A stretch of DNA of 64,000 nt from Curvibacter microcysteis. GTDB lineage: Bacteria; Pseudomonadota; Gammaproteobacteria; Burkholderiales; Burkholderiaceae_C. Location of the stretch: assembly GCF_028649455.1 (NCBI RefSeq), contig NZ_JAQSIO010000001.1, positions 1 to 64,000 of the forward strand. The letters run 5' to 3'. This document shows positions 45,321 to 54,374 of the stretch, piece by piece (within the stretch, counting starts at the first letter, position 1; each line of letters begins with the position of its first letter). The position numbers and the translations under genes were made by a program. The notes under the pieces are model-generated. The model saw nothing but the letters and a program-made list of their open reading frames with translations. It was not told where the DNA came from and ran no database searches.

Positions 45321-46889
45321 TCAGGGATAAAAAACCAGCACGCGGTAACCCGCAATGCGCAAGCCTGAGGCGCCCGCCACACTGACAGGCCAGGAGCCCG
45401 ACCACTCCGCCCCAGCCGCCAAGGAGGCCGGCGCCCCCAACTCAGCGACCGGGAAAACACGCCGCAAAACCGGCTGGTCCTGGGCGTCCGTCAGGGTCAA
45501 TTCAGCGGCGGGCATGGCCAAGGGCACACCACTGGTGTTGTGCACCGTCAGCGCAAACTGGTAGGTGCCGCCGCGCGACTTGTTGAACGAGGAGCTCTCA
45601 ATCAACAAAGGCTCGATGCGGCGCCAAGGGGCCAATTCACAGGACAGGACCTGGCACATGGCCTGCAAGCCCGGCTTGAGCAGGGGTTCGCTGGCGGCCA
45701 GGCGGTCGCGTTCATGCCAGACCCACTGCAAAACCAATGCAGCGGTGGACAAAAGAATCAAAAGCACCAGGCTGAGGCGCACCCAGGTCTGGCGCCAGAA
45801 GGCTTGGCTGCGGGCGCGCTTCAAGAACTGAAGCTGCTGCAAATCGGGTCGACCATAGGCATCAACCTCGTCTTGCGCCGATAACGGGGCCTGGGGCGCC
45901 GGCGTGGCCAATGGAGCGGCGGTCGCCAGCACCGACTCGGCCGCCCATTGGGTGGACAAGTCCCCCGGGGTCTCACCCGCCTGCGATTCGGACAGCAAAC
46001 TCGGCGACACCTCGTCGGGCGGCAAAGGTCGCTCCCAGGTGCCGGCATCGAGCGCATCCGTCGTTGGCGGGAGGGCCTCCGTCTGCGCCGGCTTGGCCAC
46101 GCTGGGATCGCGCCCCTGGGCCGGGTCCCCGGGGAACTGCAAGGCCCCCAAGGTCACGCCGGCCGGCGCCGGGCGCGCTGCAGCGGCGGCACCGGGCAAC
46201 TCAAGATCCAGCTCTGGCACCGATAGCACGGGAAAGCGATCGCCTTCGGGCTGAGTGCGTGGCGTGGCCTGCAGGCTCAGCGGATCAGGCTGGAAGACGG
46301 GCACGTCCAGATCACGCTCGGGCACGATGTCGAAAATGCCATCGAGCGCTCGCAAAGCCTCGTCCACATCGTCCGTCGGCGGCAACTCGGGGCTGGGTTG
46401 GCTGAGGTTGAGGTCCAGCCGCGCCAACTGCGCCGCCAACAGCTCATCCGCCGACGGTGGCTTGGGCCGCGCTTCGGTGGCCTCCAACGCGTCAGGGGGC
46501 GTGGCCAGTGCACTGGGCAGGTTGGGCAAGCGCTCGGGCAGCGCCGGCATGGACGCTTCTTGAGCCCGGCGTTGCTCGGCCGCGTACTGACCCAGGCGAG
46601 GCTCCACCTCAGCGTGCGCAGAGGGCGAGGGGGCGGGCGCAGAACGGGTGTTGGCCGCAGGGGACTTCAAGAAAGCCGGTGGCTCGGCACGGGGCGGGGG
46701 CGACACCGGACTGGGTCGCCAAGGCAGCGCACTGGGTGCCGGCGTGGGCGGATCTGTCAGCAGATGGGCCGTGGCGTCAAACACTTCGGCGCATTGACCG
46801 CAGCGCACCCAGCCGTCGGAAATCCTCAATTGGTCGGCCACCACTTTGAAGGTGGTGGCACAGGCTGGGCAACGTGTGATGAGGCTCAT
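45321..46889 (-). CDS. Zinc-ribbon and DUF3426 membrane protein
   Basis: 522 aa. An N-terminal zinc ribbon of the MJ0042 type ('TRCPACATTFKVVADQLRISDGWVRCGQCAEVF') has four Cys. A long Pro/Ala/Glu-rich disordered region (about 55-340) leads to one transmembrane segment (about 368-388) and a C-terminal DUF3426 domain with 'TVHNTSGVPLAMPAAELTLTDAQ'. Its function is unknown. It is regularly encoded next to prmA in betaproteobacteria, as here. Confidence 0.9.
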   Translation of the reverse strand: MSLITRCPACATTFKVVADQLRISDGWVRCGQCAEVFDATAHLLTDPPTPAPSALPWRPSPVSPPPRAEPPAFLKSPAANTRSAPAPSPSAHAEVEPRLGQYAAEQRRAQEASMPALPERLPNLPSALATPPDALEATEARPKPPSADELLAAQLARLDLNLSQPSPELPPTDDVDEALRALDGIFDIVPERDLDVPVFQPDPLSLQATPRTQPEGDRFPVLSVPELDLELPGAAAAARPAPAGVTLGALQFPGDPAQGRDPSVAKPAQTEALPPTTDALDAGTWERPLPPDEVSPSLLSESQAGETPGDLSTQWAAESVLATAAPLATPAPQAPLSAQDEVDAYGRPDLQQLQFLKRARSQAFWRQTWVRLSLVLLILLSTAALVLQWVWHERDRLAASEPLLKPGLQAMCQVLSCELAPWRRIEPLLIESSSFNKSRGGTYQFALTVHNTSGVPLAMPAAELTLTDAQDQPVLRRVFPVAELGAPASLAAGAEWSGSWPVSVAGASGLRIAGYRVLVFYP

Positions 46890-46961
46890 GGATGGGCCTG
46901 ATTGTAGAGGGGCGCATGCACTTGTCACGCCCCGTCAGAGCCCCGACACCGGGGCCCGGGC

Positions 46962-47849
46962 TCAGCGCTGGGCCGTCATCAGAATCCAACCGTCTTCGGT
47001 GTCCGCCACCGAAAGTTGGATCCAGGGTGCGTAGGCCTCTTTGAGCTCCTCCGCCTGACGCTCCAGAATGCCCGCCAACACCAAGGCGCCACCATCGGCC
47101 ACGTGGGCGCACAGCAGCGGCGCCAGCACTTTGAGCGGCGTGGCCAGGATGTTGGCCAGGACCGTGTTGTAGACGCCTTGGGCGCGGTCGGGCAGACCAG
47201 CTTGCAGGGTCACTCGGTTGGCTTCGGCGTTGAGCACGGTGGACTGCACCGCCGCTTCATCAATGTCCACCGCGTCAATGTTCAAAGCACCATGCTTGGC
47301 CGCACCGATGGCCAAAATGCCCGAGCCACAGCCATAGTCCAGCACCCGCCCCAGGGGCGCGGTGGCGGAGCGGCGTGCGATCCAGCGCAGGCACATGCGG
47401 GTGGTGGGGTGGGTGCCTGTACCAAAGGCCAAGCCCGGATCCAGGCGGATGACCTCGCGCGCTTGCTCGGGCGGCTCGTGCCAAGTCGGCACGATCCAGA
47501 ATTCGGGGGTGATCTCAACCGGGGCAAACTGCGACTGCGTCAAACGAACCCAGTCTTCGTCAGGCACCTGGGCCACGCCCAGCAGGCGGCAATCCGCAAA
47601 AAAATCCTGCAGCTGCAGCAACTGCGCGGCTTCGGTGGCGGCCGTTTCATCGGGGAACAAGGCGATGATGCGCGAACGCTGCCAGCCCTCTTTGGGCGGC
47701 GGCATGCCGGGCTCACCAAACAGGGCTTGCTCGGCATCGGTCTGGGCGTCGGCATCTTCCACGCTGACGCTCAAGGCGTCGAGCGCATCGAGTGCGTCGC
47801 TCAGGGTTTCAACATGGTCTTCGGGGCACAGCAGCCGGAGTTCAAACAT
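46962..47849 (-). CDS. prmA: Ribosomal protein L11 methyltransferase PrmA
   Basis: 295 aa. SAM-dependent enzyme that trimethylates ribosomal protein L11. The SAM motif is 'VLDYGCGSGILAIGAAKHG' followed by 'DIDEAAV', and the later 'VLANILATPL' is typical of PrmA. An N-terminal substrate-binding domain precedes it. It lies between accC and the DUF3426 gene on the same strand, a common betaproteobacterial order. Confidence 0.95.
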   Translation of the reverse strand: MFELRLLCPEDHVETLSDALDALDALSVSVEDADAQTDAEQALFGEPGMPPPKEGWQRSRIIALFPDETAATEAAQLLQLQDFFADCRLLGVAQVPDEDWVRLTQSQFAPVEITPEFWIVPTWHEPPEQAREVIRLDPGLAFGTGTHPTTRMCLRWIARRSATAPLGRVLDYGCGSGILAIGAAKHGALNIDAVDIDEAAVQSTVLNAEANRVTLQAGLPDRAQGVYNTVLANILATPLKVLAPLLCAHVADGGALVLAGILERQAEELKEAYAPWIQLSVADTEDGWILMTAQR

Positions 47850-47928
47850 GACGGTCCTGGTGTTGGGAGTTTGAGGGCACAGGCTGCCGCAGGCGCCCCC
47901 GGCCTCATCGGCGGGGCGCCCAGGCCGC

Positions 47929-49278
47929 TCAACGCTTGTGGTGGCTCAGCCACTCCTCAAGGTAATGGATGTTGGTGCCACCGGCCATGAATTTGGCGTC
48001 CACCATCAGCTCGCGGTGCAGCGGGATGTTGGTGTTGATGCCTTCGACCACGGTCTCCAGCAAGGCGGTGCGCATGCGGGCCAGGGCCTGCTCGCGGGTG
48101 TCACCGTGCACGATGATCTTGCCGATCATCGAGTCGTAGTTCGGCGGCACGAAGTAGTTGGTGTAGACATGCGAATCCACACGCACACCCGGGCCACCCG
48201 GGGCATGCCACATGGTGATGCGACCCGGCGACGGCACAAACTTGTACGGGTCTTCGGCGTTCACTCGGCATTCGATGGCATGGCCACGGATCTCGATCTG
48301 GCGCTGGGTGAAGGGCAATTTTTCACCAGCGGCCACCATGATTTGCGTCTTCACGATGTCCACGCCAGTGATCAGCTCGGTCACCGGGTGCTCCACCTGC
48401 ACGCGGGTGTTCATTTCAATGAAGTAGAACTCGCCGTTCTCGTAGAGGAACTCAAAGGTGCCCGCGCCGCGGTAGCCGATCTTCTTGCAGGCGGCCGTGC
48501 AGCGCTCGCCGATCTTCTCGATCAGCTTGCGCGGGATGCCCGGGGCCGGCGCCTCTTCGATCACCTTTTGGTGGCGACGCTGCATGGAGCAGTCACGTTC
48601 ACCCAGGTAGACCGCGTTGCGGTGCTTGTCGGCCAGGATCTGGATTTCAATGTGGCGCGGGTTCTGCAGGAACTTTTCCATGTAGACCGCTGGATTGCCA
48701 AAGGCAGCACCCGCTTCAGCCTTGGTCATCTGCACCGCGTTGATCAGCGCTGCTTCGGTGTGCACCACGCGCATGCCGCGACCGCCGCCGCCGCCAGCGG
48801 CCTTGATGATCACAGGATAACCCACGCTCTTGGCGATGCGTCGGATTTGCACGGGGTCATCGGGCAACTCGCCTTCAGAGCCGGGCACGCAGGGAACGCC
48901 AGCACGGATCATGGCTTGCTTGGCCGAGACCTTGTCGCCCATGATGCGGATCGACTCGGGCGTCGGGCCAATGAATTGGAAACCGCTTTTCTCAACGCGT
49001 TCAGCGAAGTCGGCGTTCTCGCTCAGAAAGCCATACCCAGGGTGAATGGCTTCGGCATCGGTCACCTCGGCTGCCGAAATGATGGCCGGCATGTTGAGGT
49101 AGCTCTGACCCGAGGCGGCCGGGCCAATGCAGACCGCTTCTTCCGCCAGCTTCACGTATTTGGCGTCGCGGTCGGCTTCGGAATACACCATCACCGCCTT
49201 GACGCCCAGCTCACGGCACGCCCGCTGGATGCGCAGGGCAATTTCGCCACGGTTGGCGATCAGGATTTTCTTAAACAT
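47929..49278 (-). CDS. accC: Acetyl-CoA carboxylase biotin carboxylase subunit AccC
   Basis: 449 aa. ATP-grasp enzyme that carboxylates biotin on AccB. Seen are '[12 protein letters not shown]' (Gly-rich loop), '[13 protein letters not shown]', '[19 protein letters not shown]' and '[16 protein letters not shown]'. The start [14 protein letters not shown] is the family start. It follows accB with a 131-base gap. Confidence 0.98.
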   Translation of the reverse strand: MFKKILIANRGEIALRIQRACRELGVKAVMVYSEADRDAKYVKLAEEAVCIGPAASGQSYLNMPAIISAAEVTDAEAIHPGYGFLSENADFAERVEKSGFQFIGPTPESIRIMGDKVSAKQAMIRAGVPCVPGSEGELPDDPVQIRRIAKSVGYPVIIKAAGGGGGRGMRVVHTEAALINAVQMTKAEAGAAFGNPAVYMEKFLQNPRHIEIQILADKHRNAVYLGERDCSMQRRHQKVIEEAPAPGIPRKLIEKIGERCTAACKKIGYRGAGTFEFLYENGEFYFIEMNTRVQVEHPVTELITGVDIVKTQIMVAAGEKLPFTQRQIEIRGHAIECRVNAEDPYKFVPSPGRITMWHAPGGPGVRVDSHVYTNYFVPPNYDSMIGKIIVHGDTREQALARMRTALLETVVEGINTNIPLHRELMVDAKFMAGGTNIHYLEEWLSHHKR

Positions 49279-49409
49279 CAGTGCTCCCGGGGCAGCAGGG
49301 CCCCGCACGCAAGGCGTGCACTTTCAAAGGTTGCCACGGCTGGAAGGCCCAACGCCCAATCACCCCCTCGGAGGTGACTGAAGCTGGGGCGCCCGAGCCG
49401 GGCTGCCAA

Positions 49410-49862
49410 TCATTCGATGACAAACAGCGGTTGGCCGTATTCGACGGCTTGGCCGTTCTCGCCCAGGATCTGGGTCACGGTACCGGACTTGTCGGCTTCG
49501 ATCTCGTTGAGGATCTTCATCGCTTCAATGATGCAGATGGTCTCGCCTTCTTTGATCTGGCTGCCCACTTCGACAAAGGCCTTGGCGCCCGGGCTGGAGG
49601 CACGGTAGAAAGTCCCCACCATGGGCGACTTGACCACGTGGCCCGTGGCTGCAGCCGGTGCAGCAGCGGCGGGTGCGGCAGCAGCAGCGGGCACAGCGGC
49701 GACCGGAGCGGCGCTGACCACCGGCGCAGCGACCAATTGCTGAACCACGGCCCCGCCCCCTTTGACGATGCGCACCTTGCCTTCGGCTTCGGTGATTTCG
49801 AGTTCTGACACATTGGATTCAGACACCAAATCAATCAGGGTCTTGAGTTTTCGCAGATCCAT
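49410..49862 (-). CDS. accB: Biotin carboxyl carrier protein AccB
   Basis: 150 aa. N-terminal helical part, an Ala/Pro-rich linker (about 40-72) and the biotinyl domain with the biotin-accepting Lys116 in EAMKI. GGAG precedes the ATG. It forms an accB-accC operon with AccC downstream, for the first step of fatty acid synthesis. Confidence 0.97.
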   Translation of the reverse strand: MDLRKLKTLIDLVSESNVSELEITEAEGKVRIVKGGGAVVQQLVAAPVVSAAPVAAVPAAAAAPAAAAPAAATGHVVKSPMVGTFYRASSPGAKAFVEVGSQIKEGETICIIEAMKILNEIEADKSGTVTQILGENGQAVEYGQPLFVIE

Positions 49863-50045
49863 GAGGGCTCCAACAGCTAAAACGATAACAGGCGCGAATT
49901 TACTTCAAATGCACGCCAAAAATCGCGATCAGCAGATAAAAATAAGTCAAAACAGATGCCAAGTCACTCAGATGTGACCCAGCATCGGCCGGACAGACGC
50001 CCCTTTGTACGACGGTGGCACGAGGGGCAAGGGAGGGCTCCGGCC

Positions 50046-50624
50046 TCAGCCGGAGCGGGACCACAGCGCCAGTTCCTGGGGCGTGATCTGCCCCATTTTA
50101 CGCTGTATTACACGCCCATCCTCTGCGATCACCACGGTAAAGGGCAAACCTCCTGTCTCATTGCCCAGCGATCGCCCCAACTCCGAACCCTCCAAACCCG
50201 CCAAGCCCACCGGAAAACTCACCGGGGTCTTGCCCAGAAAACGAGCCACAGAACTCGGCTGATCGATGGCCAATCCCAGAACTTGCCAGCGTTTAGCAGA
50301 ATTCTCGCGTTGGAAGCGATCCAGCAGCGGCAGCTCCTCGACACAAGGGGGGCACCAGGTCGCCCAGAAGTTGATCAGCAGAGGCTTGCCTTTGAAATCC
50401 GCCAACGCCAGCTCACCACCGCCAGGACGCTCGAACTTCAGCGCCCACAGGGCCTGAGCCTGGGCGGGATCCAAAGCCCCTTCGCCTGCCCCAGGTCGAC
50501 GCCACCAACTGAAACCAGCGCCAGCGGCCACCGCCAGGCCCGCCACCCCGGCCCCCAACCAGCGCCGGCGACGCACACTGGCATCGACCGGAGCGCCTTG
50601 AGCGGAAGAAGAAGTCGTCGTCAT
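50046..50624 (-). CDS. TlpA-like thiol-disulfide reductase
   Basis: 192 aa. An N-terminal segment with RRRRWLGAG followed by hydrophobic residues is a membrane anchor or Tat-like signal. The thioredoxin fold carries the redox motif WCPPC (Cys91, Cys94) and 'GLPFTVVIAEDG' with the cis-Pro. It probably reduces disulfides in the periplasm, for example in cytochrome c maturation. Its start overlaps the stop of the preceding gene (ATGA). Confidence 0.9.
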   Translation of the reverse strand: MTTTSSSAQGAPVDASVRRRRWLGAGVAGLAVAAGAGFSWWRRPGAGEGALDPAQAQALWALKFERPGGGELALADFKGKPLLINFWATWCPPCVEELPLLDRFQRENSAKRWQVLGLAIDQPSSVARFLGKTPVSFPVGLAGLEGSELGRSLGNETGGLPFTVVIAEDGRVIQRKMGQITPQELALWSRSG

Positions 50625-51214
50625 GTGCTGCCCTCCTGGAGCAAATTTTGCAAGGCCACCAGGCTGCCACGCGGCACCCGGCCCTGGGCGTCGGGCACCA
50701 GGGCCCCGCGCAGGTCATCATGGTCGTAAATCATCAGGTGCACCCCCACCACCTCGCCCAGTCCGCGGCAGGGCGCCCCCAAGGACAAGGCCTCGACCGG
50801 TTCCCCGCGAAACCCGGTCACGGTCTGGGGCTCGTAGTCGACATGGTGGTCAATCAGGGCGATCTCGGCCGATTTGGGGTCATCGCAGAACAACTGAATA
50901 TAAACATCGGACAGTCGCGTGGCGGTGCCGCGCCACACCGCGCCGGTCAGGTGGGGGCGAAAGTCCTGCATGCGCTGCATCCAGACCAAGGCCAGTTCAC
51001 GCAAAGCCTTCAACTCGGCTGGTTGGGTGTCGGCGCAAAACAGCTCAATGTATTCACGCACCGAGGCTTCAACCAGGTCGTTGTCCGGTAAAGCGGTGCG
51101 CGCAGGCAAACCCAGTTGTTTCACGGCTCGGCGCTTGGCGCCGCCGTATTCCAAGCCCTCCTCCACCACCAGGCGGGCGGCGGTAGCGGCAATTTCTTCT
51201 TGAAGACTGTCCAT
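50621..51214 (-). CDS. Conserved-looking protein of unknown function
   Basis: 197 aa from the ATG giving MDSLQEEIAATAARLVVEEGLEYGG; an ATG two codons upstream is equally possible. I do not recognise the family. The N-terminal half is helical ('EYGGAKRRAVKQLGLPARTALPDNDLVEASVREYIELF'). The C-terminal half is mixed, with many acidic residues and 'YDHDDLRGALVPD'. There is no signal peptide. Its coupling to the TlpA-like gene and divergence from mpl do not settle the role. Confidence 0.82.
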   Translation of the reverse strand: MDSLQEEIAATAARLVVEEGLEYGGAKRRAVKQLGLPARTALPDNDLVEASVREYIELFCADTQPAELKALRELALVWMQRMQDFRPHLTGAVWRGTATRLSDVYIQLFCDDPKSAEIALIDHHVDYEPQTVTGFRGEPVEALSLGAPCRGLGEVVGVHLMIYDHDDLRGALVPDAQGRVPRGSLVALQNLLQEGST

Positions 51215-51383
51215 GCGCATCGATTCGGTTCCCACAGGCGCGCCAGAGTCGCCCAGTGAATTGAAGAGGCATTTTCCGCCTTTTCCAAAGTCAGCCCCGA
51301 TCGCTACGACTTTGATAGCTTCCCAGCCCACGAGCACGGGACCAGCAGACGCTTGCGCCATGACCCCACGTAAAATCGGGTTC

Positions 51384-52766
51384 ATGCATATTCACATTCT
51401 GGGTATTTGTGGCACGTTCATGGGGGGCCTGGCCGCCCTGGCGCGGGAGGCCGGCCACCGGGTCACAGGTTGCGACATGGGCGTCTACCCCCCCATGAGT
51501 GATCAGTTGCGCGCCCTGGGCATTGACCTGATCGAAGGCTTTGATGCCAACCAACTGGCCCTGAAGCCCGATGTCTTCGTGGTCGGCAACGTGGTCAGCC
51601 GCGCCCGACTGAGCGACGGCAGCCCCAAATTCCCCTTGATGGAAGCCATCCTGGACAGCGGCGCACGCTACAGCAGTGGCCCGCAGTGGCTGTCTGAGCA
51701 CTTGCTGCAAGGCCGCCATGTGCTGGCCGTGGCCGGCACGCACGGCAAGACCACCACCACCTCCATGCTGGCCTGGGTGCTCGACCAGGCTGGGCTGGAG
51801 CCCGGCTTTTTGGTGGGCGGGGTCCCGCTGAACTTTGGCGTTTCGGCGCGGCTGGGACAAGGGGCGCCATTTGTGATCGAAGCCGACGAGTACGACACGG
51901 CTTTCTTCGACAAGCGCAGCAAGTTCGTGCACTACCGTCCGCGCACAGCCGTTTTGAACAACCTGGAATTCGATCACGCCGACATTTTTGACAACCTGGC
52001 GGCCATTGAGCGCCAGTTCCACCACCTGTTGCGCACCGTGCCCGCCTCGGGCCGCGTGGTCTACAACGGCCTGGAAGAAAGCTTGACCCGCGTTCTGGCG
52101 ATGGGCTGCTGGAGCGAGCAACGCAGCTTCGGCAGCACGGTGAGCGACTTCTCGGCCGAAGGTGAGGCACATGACTTCCAAGTGCTGCGCCACGGTCAGC
52201 CCTCGGGCCGACTGCGCTGGTCGCTGACTGGCGTGCACAACCAGCTCAATGCCCTAGCGGCCATCGCGGCGGCCGATCACCTGGGGGTGGCGCCCGAAGT
52301 GGCGATCCAAGCCCTGAGCAGCTTTGAGAACGTCAAGCGCCGCATGGAAGTGCGCGGTCAGGCCCGCGGCGTGACGGTGTACGACGACTTTGCCCACCAC
52401 CCCACGGCCATCCGCACCACGCTGGACGGTCTGCGCCAGCGCCTGGGCGAAGGGGGCGGCCGCATCTTGGCGGTGTTTGAACCCCGCAGCAACACCATGA
52501 AGCTGGGCACCATGAAATCCCAATTGCCTTGGGCCTTGGCCCATGCCGACCTGGCGTTCTGCCACACCGGCGGCTTGGACTGGGACGCCGCCGAGGCCTT
52601 GACCCCGCTGGGGGAAAAGGCCCGCACCGCACCCGATATTGCCACCCTGGTTCAACAGGTTTGTGCGGTAGCCCAGCCCGGCGACCAAGTGGTCTGCATG
52701 AGCAACGGGGGCTTTGGTGGCGTGCACGGCAAGCTGCTGGACGCCTTGCGCGCCAGCGTGCCCTGA
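51384..52766 (+). CDS. mpl: Murein tripeptide ligase Mpl
   Basis: 460 aa. UDP-N-acetylmuramate:L-alanyl-gamma-D-glutamyl-meso-diaminopimelate ligase, which reuses tripeptide from peptidoglycan turnover. Mur ligase features are present: N-terminal 'MHIHILGICGTFMGGLA', ATP loop 'VAGTHGKTTTTSML', 'YDDFAHHPTA' and 'FEPRSNTMKLG'. The role complements AmpD, encoded at 38158. The start is the family start; an in-frame upstream extension is not conserved-looking. Confidence 0.96.
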   Translation: MHIHILGICGTFMGGLAALAREAGHRVTGCDMGVYPPMSDQLRALGIDLIEGFDANQLALKPDVFVVGNVVSRARLSDGSPKFPLMEAILDSGARYSSGPQWLSEHLLQGRHVLAVAGTHGKTTTTSMLAWVLDQAGLEPGFLVGGVPLNFGVSARLGQGAPFVIEADEYDTAFFDKRSKFVHYRPRTAVLNNLEFDHADIFDNLAAIERQFHHLLRTVPASGRVVYNGLEESLTRVLAMGCWSEQRSFGSTVSDFSAEGEAHDFQVLRHGQPSGRLRWSLTGVHNQLNALAAIAAADHLGVAPEVAIQALSSFENVKRRMEVRGQARGVTVYDDFAHHPTAIRTTLDGLRQRLGEGGGRILAVFEPRSNTMKLGTMKSQLPWALAHADLAFCHTGGLDWDAAEALTPLGEKARTAPDIATLVQQVCAVAQPGDQVVCMSNGGFGGVHGKLLDALRASVP

Positions 52767-52856
52767 GCCTGCGGCCCAGGGTCTGTGGGCGGGCGGAATC
52801 GCCCAACGCCAACCCCCATCCAAGGTGGCCGGGCGCCCTGCCCGGCCGCGGGCTGA

Positions 52857-53984
52857 TCAGGCCTTCAGGGCGCGACGGGCCTTGACGGCGTCCGACAGCA
52901 CCGCCAGCACGTCGGCTGAATCGTCCCAACCCAAGCAGGCATCGGTGATGCTCTGGCCATAGGCCAGGGCCTGCACGTCGTCCTTGCCCGGGGTGAACTT
53001 CTGCGCGCCCGCATTCAGGTGGCTTTCGACCATCAAGCCGAACACCTGGTGCGAACCACCGGCCACCTGGGCCGCAATGTCCTTGGCGACATCGATCTGG
53101 CGCTGGTGCTGCTTGCTGCTGTTGGCGTGGCTGCAATCCACCATCAGCGTGGCGGGCAGCTTGGCGGCAGCCAGTTCGGCGCAGGCAGCGCCCACGCTGG
53201 CGGCGTCGTAGTTCGGCGTCTTGCCACCGCGCAGGATGACGTGGCAATCCTTGTTGCCCTGGGTTTGAACAATCGCCACTTGGCCGTTTTTGTGCACCGA
53301 CAGGAAGTGGTGACCCCGGGCCGCTGCCTGAATGGCGTCGGTGGCAATGCGGATGTTGCCGTCGGTGCCGTTCTTGAAACCAATGGGGGCCGAAATGCCC
53401 GAGGCCAGTTCGCGGTGGACCTGGCTTTCGGTGGTACGAGCCCCGATGGCGCCCCAGCTGATCAAGTCGCCGATGTACTGAGGCGAAATCACGTCCAGGA
53501 ATTCGCTGCCGGCAGGCAATCCCAGGCGGTTGATCTCGATCAGCAGTTGGCGCGCGATGCGCAGGCCTTCGTCGATGCGGTAGCTTTCGTCGAGGTAGGG
53601 GTCGTTGATCAGCCCCTTCCAGCCCACCGTGGTGCGCGGCTTCTCGAAGTAGACACGCATCACGATTTCCAGCGTGTCAGCGTATTTTTCGCGCTCGGCC
53701 TTCAGGCGGCGGGCATATTCCACCGCGGCAGCCGGGTCATGGATGGAGCAAGGGCCAATCACCACCAGCAGGCGGTCATCCTGCGCCGCCATGATGTTGT
53801 GGATGTTGCGGCGGGTCTGGGTGATCAGCGACTCCACGGGCGTGCCGTGGATGGGGAAGAAGCGGATCAGATGTTCTGGGGGCGGGAGCACGGTGATGTC
53901 CTTGATGCGTTCGTCGTCGGTCTGGCTGGTTTTTTCGACGTGTGCGTACCAAGCATCGCTGGTGGTGGCGGCGGGCTTCTTCAT
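52857..53984 (-). CDS. aroG: DAHP synthase (AroG/AroF type I)
   Basis: 375 aa. 3-deoxy-D-arabino-heptulosonate 7-phosphate synthase, the first step of the shikimate pathway. Type I-alpha features are 'VVIGPCSIHDPAAAVEYARRL', 'MRVYFEKPRTTVGWKGLINDP', 'GFKNGTDG' and 'DCSHANSSKQHQRQ'. AGGAG precedes the ATG by 6 bases. The 5' leader contains an aromatic-rich leader peptide and a terminator, so transcription is probably attenuated by charged aromatic tRNAs. Which amino acid inhibits the enzyme itself cannot be told. Confidence 0.96.
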   Translation of the reverse strand: MKKPAATTSDAWYAHVEKTSQTDDERIKDITVLPPPEHLIRFFPIHGTPVESLITQTRRNIHNIMAAQDDRLLVVIGPCSIHDPAAAVEYARRLKAEREKYADTLEIVMRVYFEKPRTTVGWKGLINDPYLDESYRIDEGLRIARQLLIEINRLGLPAGSEFLDVISPQYIGDLISWGAIGARTTESQVHRELASGISAPIGFKNGTDGNIRIATDAIQAAARGHHFLSVHKNGQVAIVQTQGNKDCHVILRGGKTPNYDAASVGAACAELAAAKLPATLMVDCSHANSSKQHQRQIDVAKDIAAQVAGGSHQVFGLMVESHLNAGAQKFTPGKDDVQALAYGQSITDACLGWDDSADVLAVLSDAVKARRALKA

Positions 53985-54024
53985 CGGGGACTCCTGTGCA
54001 AGGGTTTGAGGTTTTGAAAGGGGC

Positions 54025-54063
54025 AAAAAAAAACCGCCGTGCTTTTCAGCTTCGGCGGTTTTT
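54025..54063 (-). terminator. Attenuator terminator upstream of aroG
   Basis: On the minus strand AAAAACCGCCG pairs with CGGCGGTTTTT and nine T residues end the hairpin. It lies 40 bases before the aroG start and 18 bases after the leader-peptide stop. It is not between two genes but inside the leader of one, as in amino-acid attenuators. Confidence 0.9.
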
Positions 54064-54081
54064 GGGAGGGTGTTCGTGCGC

Positions 54082-54153
54082 TTATGCGTTCGCCTCTCGT
54101 CCGCCTGGGACAGAGAACCAAAAGTAAAAGTAAAAGGCGGAACGCAGAGACAT
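54082..54153 (-). CDS. Aromatic-rich leader peptide of aroG
   Basis: 23 aa, too short for routine gene finding. Residues 7-13 are F-Y-F-Y-F-W-F, seven aromatic codons in a row, covering all three aromatic amino acids. GGCGGA-complementary segments flank them: TCCGCC in codons 5-6, GGCGGA in codons 17-18, and CCGCC of the terminator. These are the segments 1, 2 and 3 of a classical attenuator. A TTG at 54162 with a GGAG ten bases before it is an alternative start. Confidence 0.85.
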   Translation of the reverse strand: MSLRSAFYFYFWFSVPGGREANA

Positions 54154-54213
54154 GCCAAGCAATTTAGCACAGCTCCGGACAGGCCAAAGCCCAACTCAGA
54201 GCTTGTGGCAAAG

Positions 54214-54242
54214 AGAATACAAGTTCGAACCAGTTAGTACAA
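54214..54242 (-). promoter_or_regulatory. Possible promoter of the aroG leader transcript
   Basis: On the minus strand TTGTAC (54237-54242) and TATTCT (54214-54219) are 17 bp apart, matching the consensus at 3 and 4 of 6 positions. A start near 54207 would put the leader ATG about 54 bases into the transcript. The match is weak and the location is the main support. Confidence 0.4.
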
Positions 54243-54374
54243 AATGAATGCAGAAGCATTGCACCGCGCGAGGGAGCTGCCCCATCCACCCGTCAGAAGC
54301 ACCGCCCCCAGGTCAAACCAAGCTGATCGGGGGCGATCTTGGCGGTCCGCCTGGCAGCGGCCGCCTCACCGCAC

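Noticed and set aside
47938-49377. A 479-codon open frame on the plus strand across accC
   Set aside because: It is antisense to the unmistakable accC gene. GC-rich codon use leaves long open frames on the other strand, and the translation has no recognisable domain.
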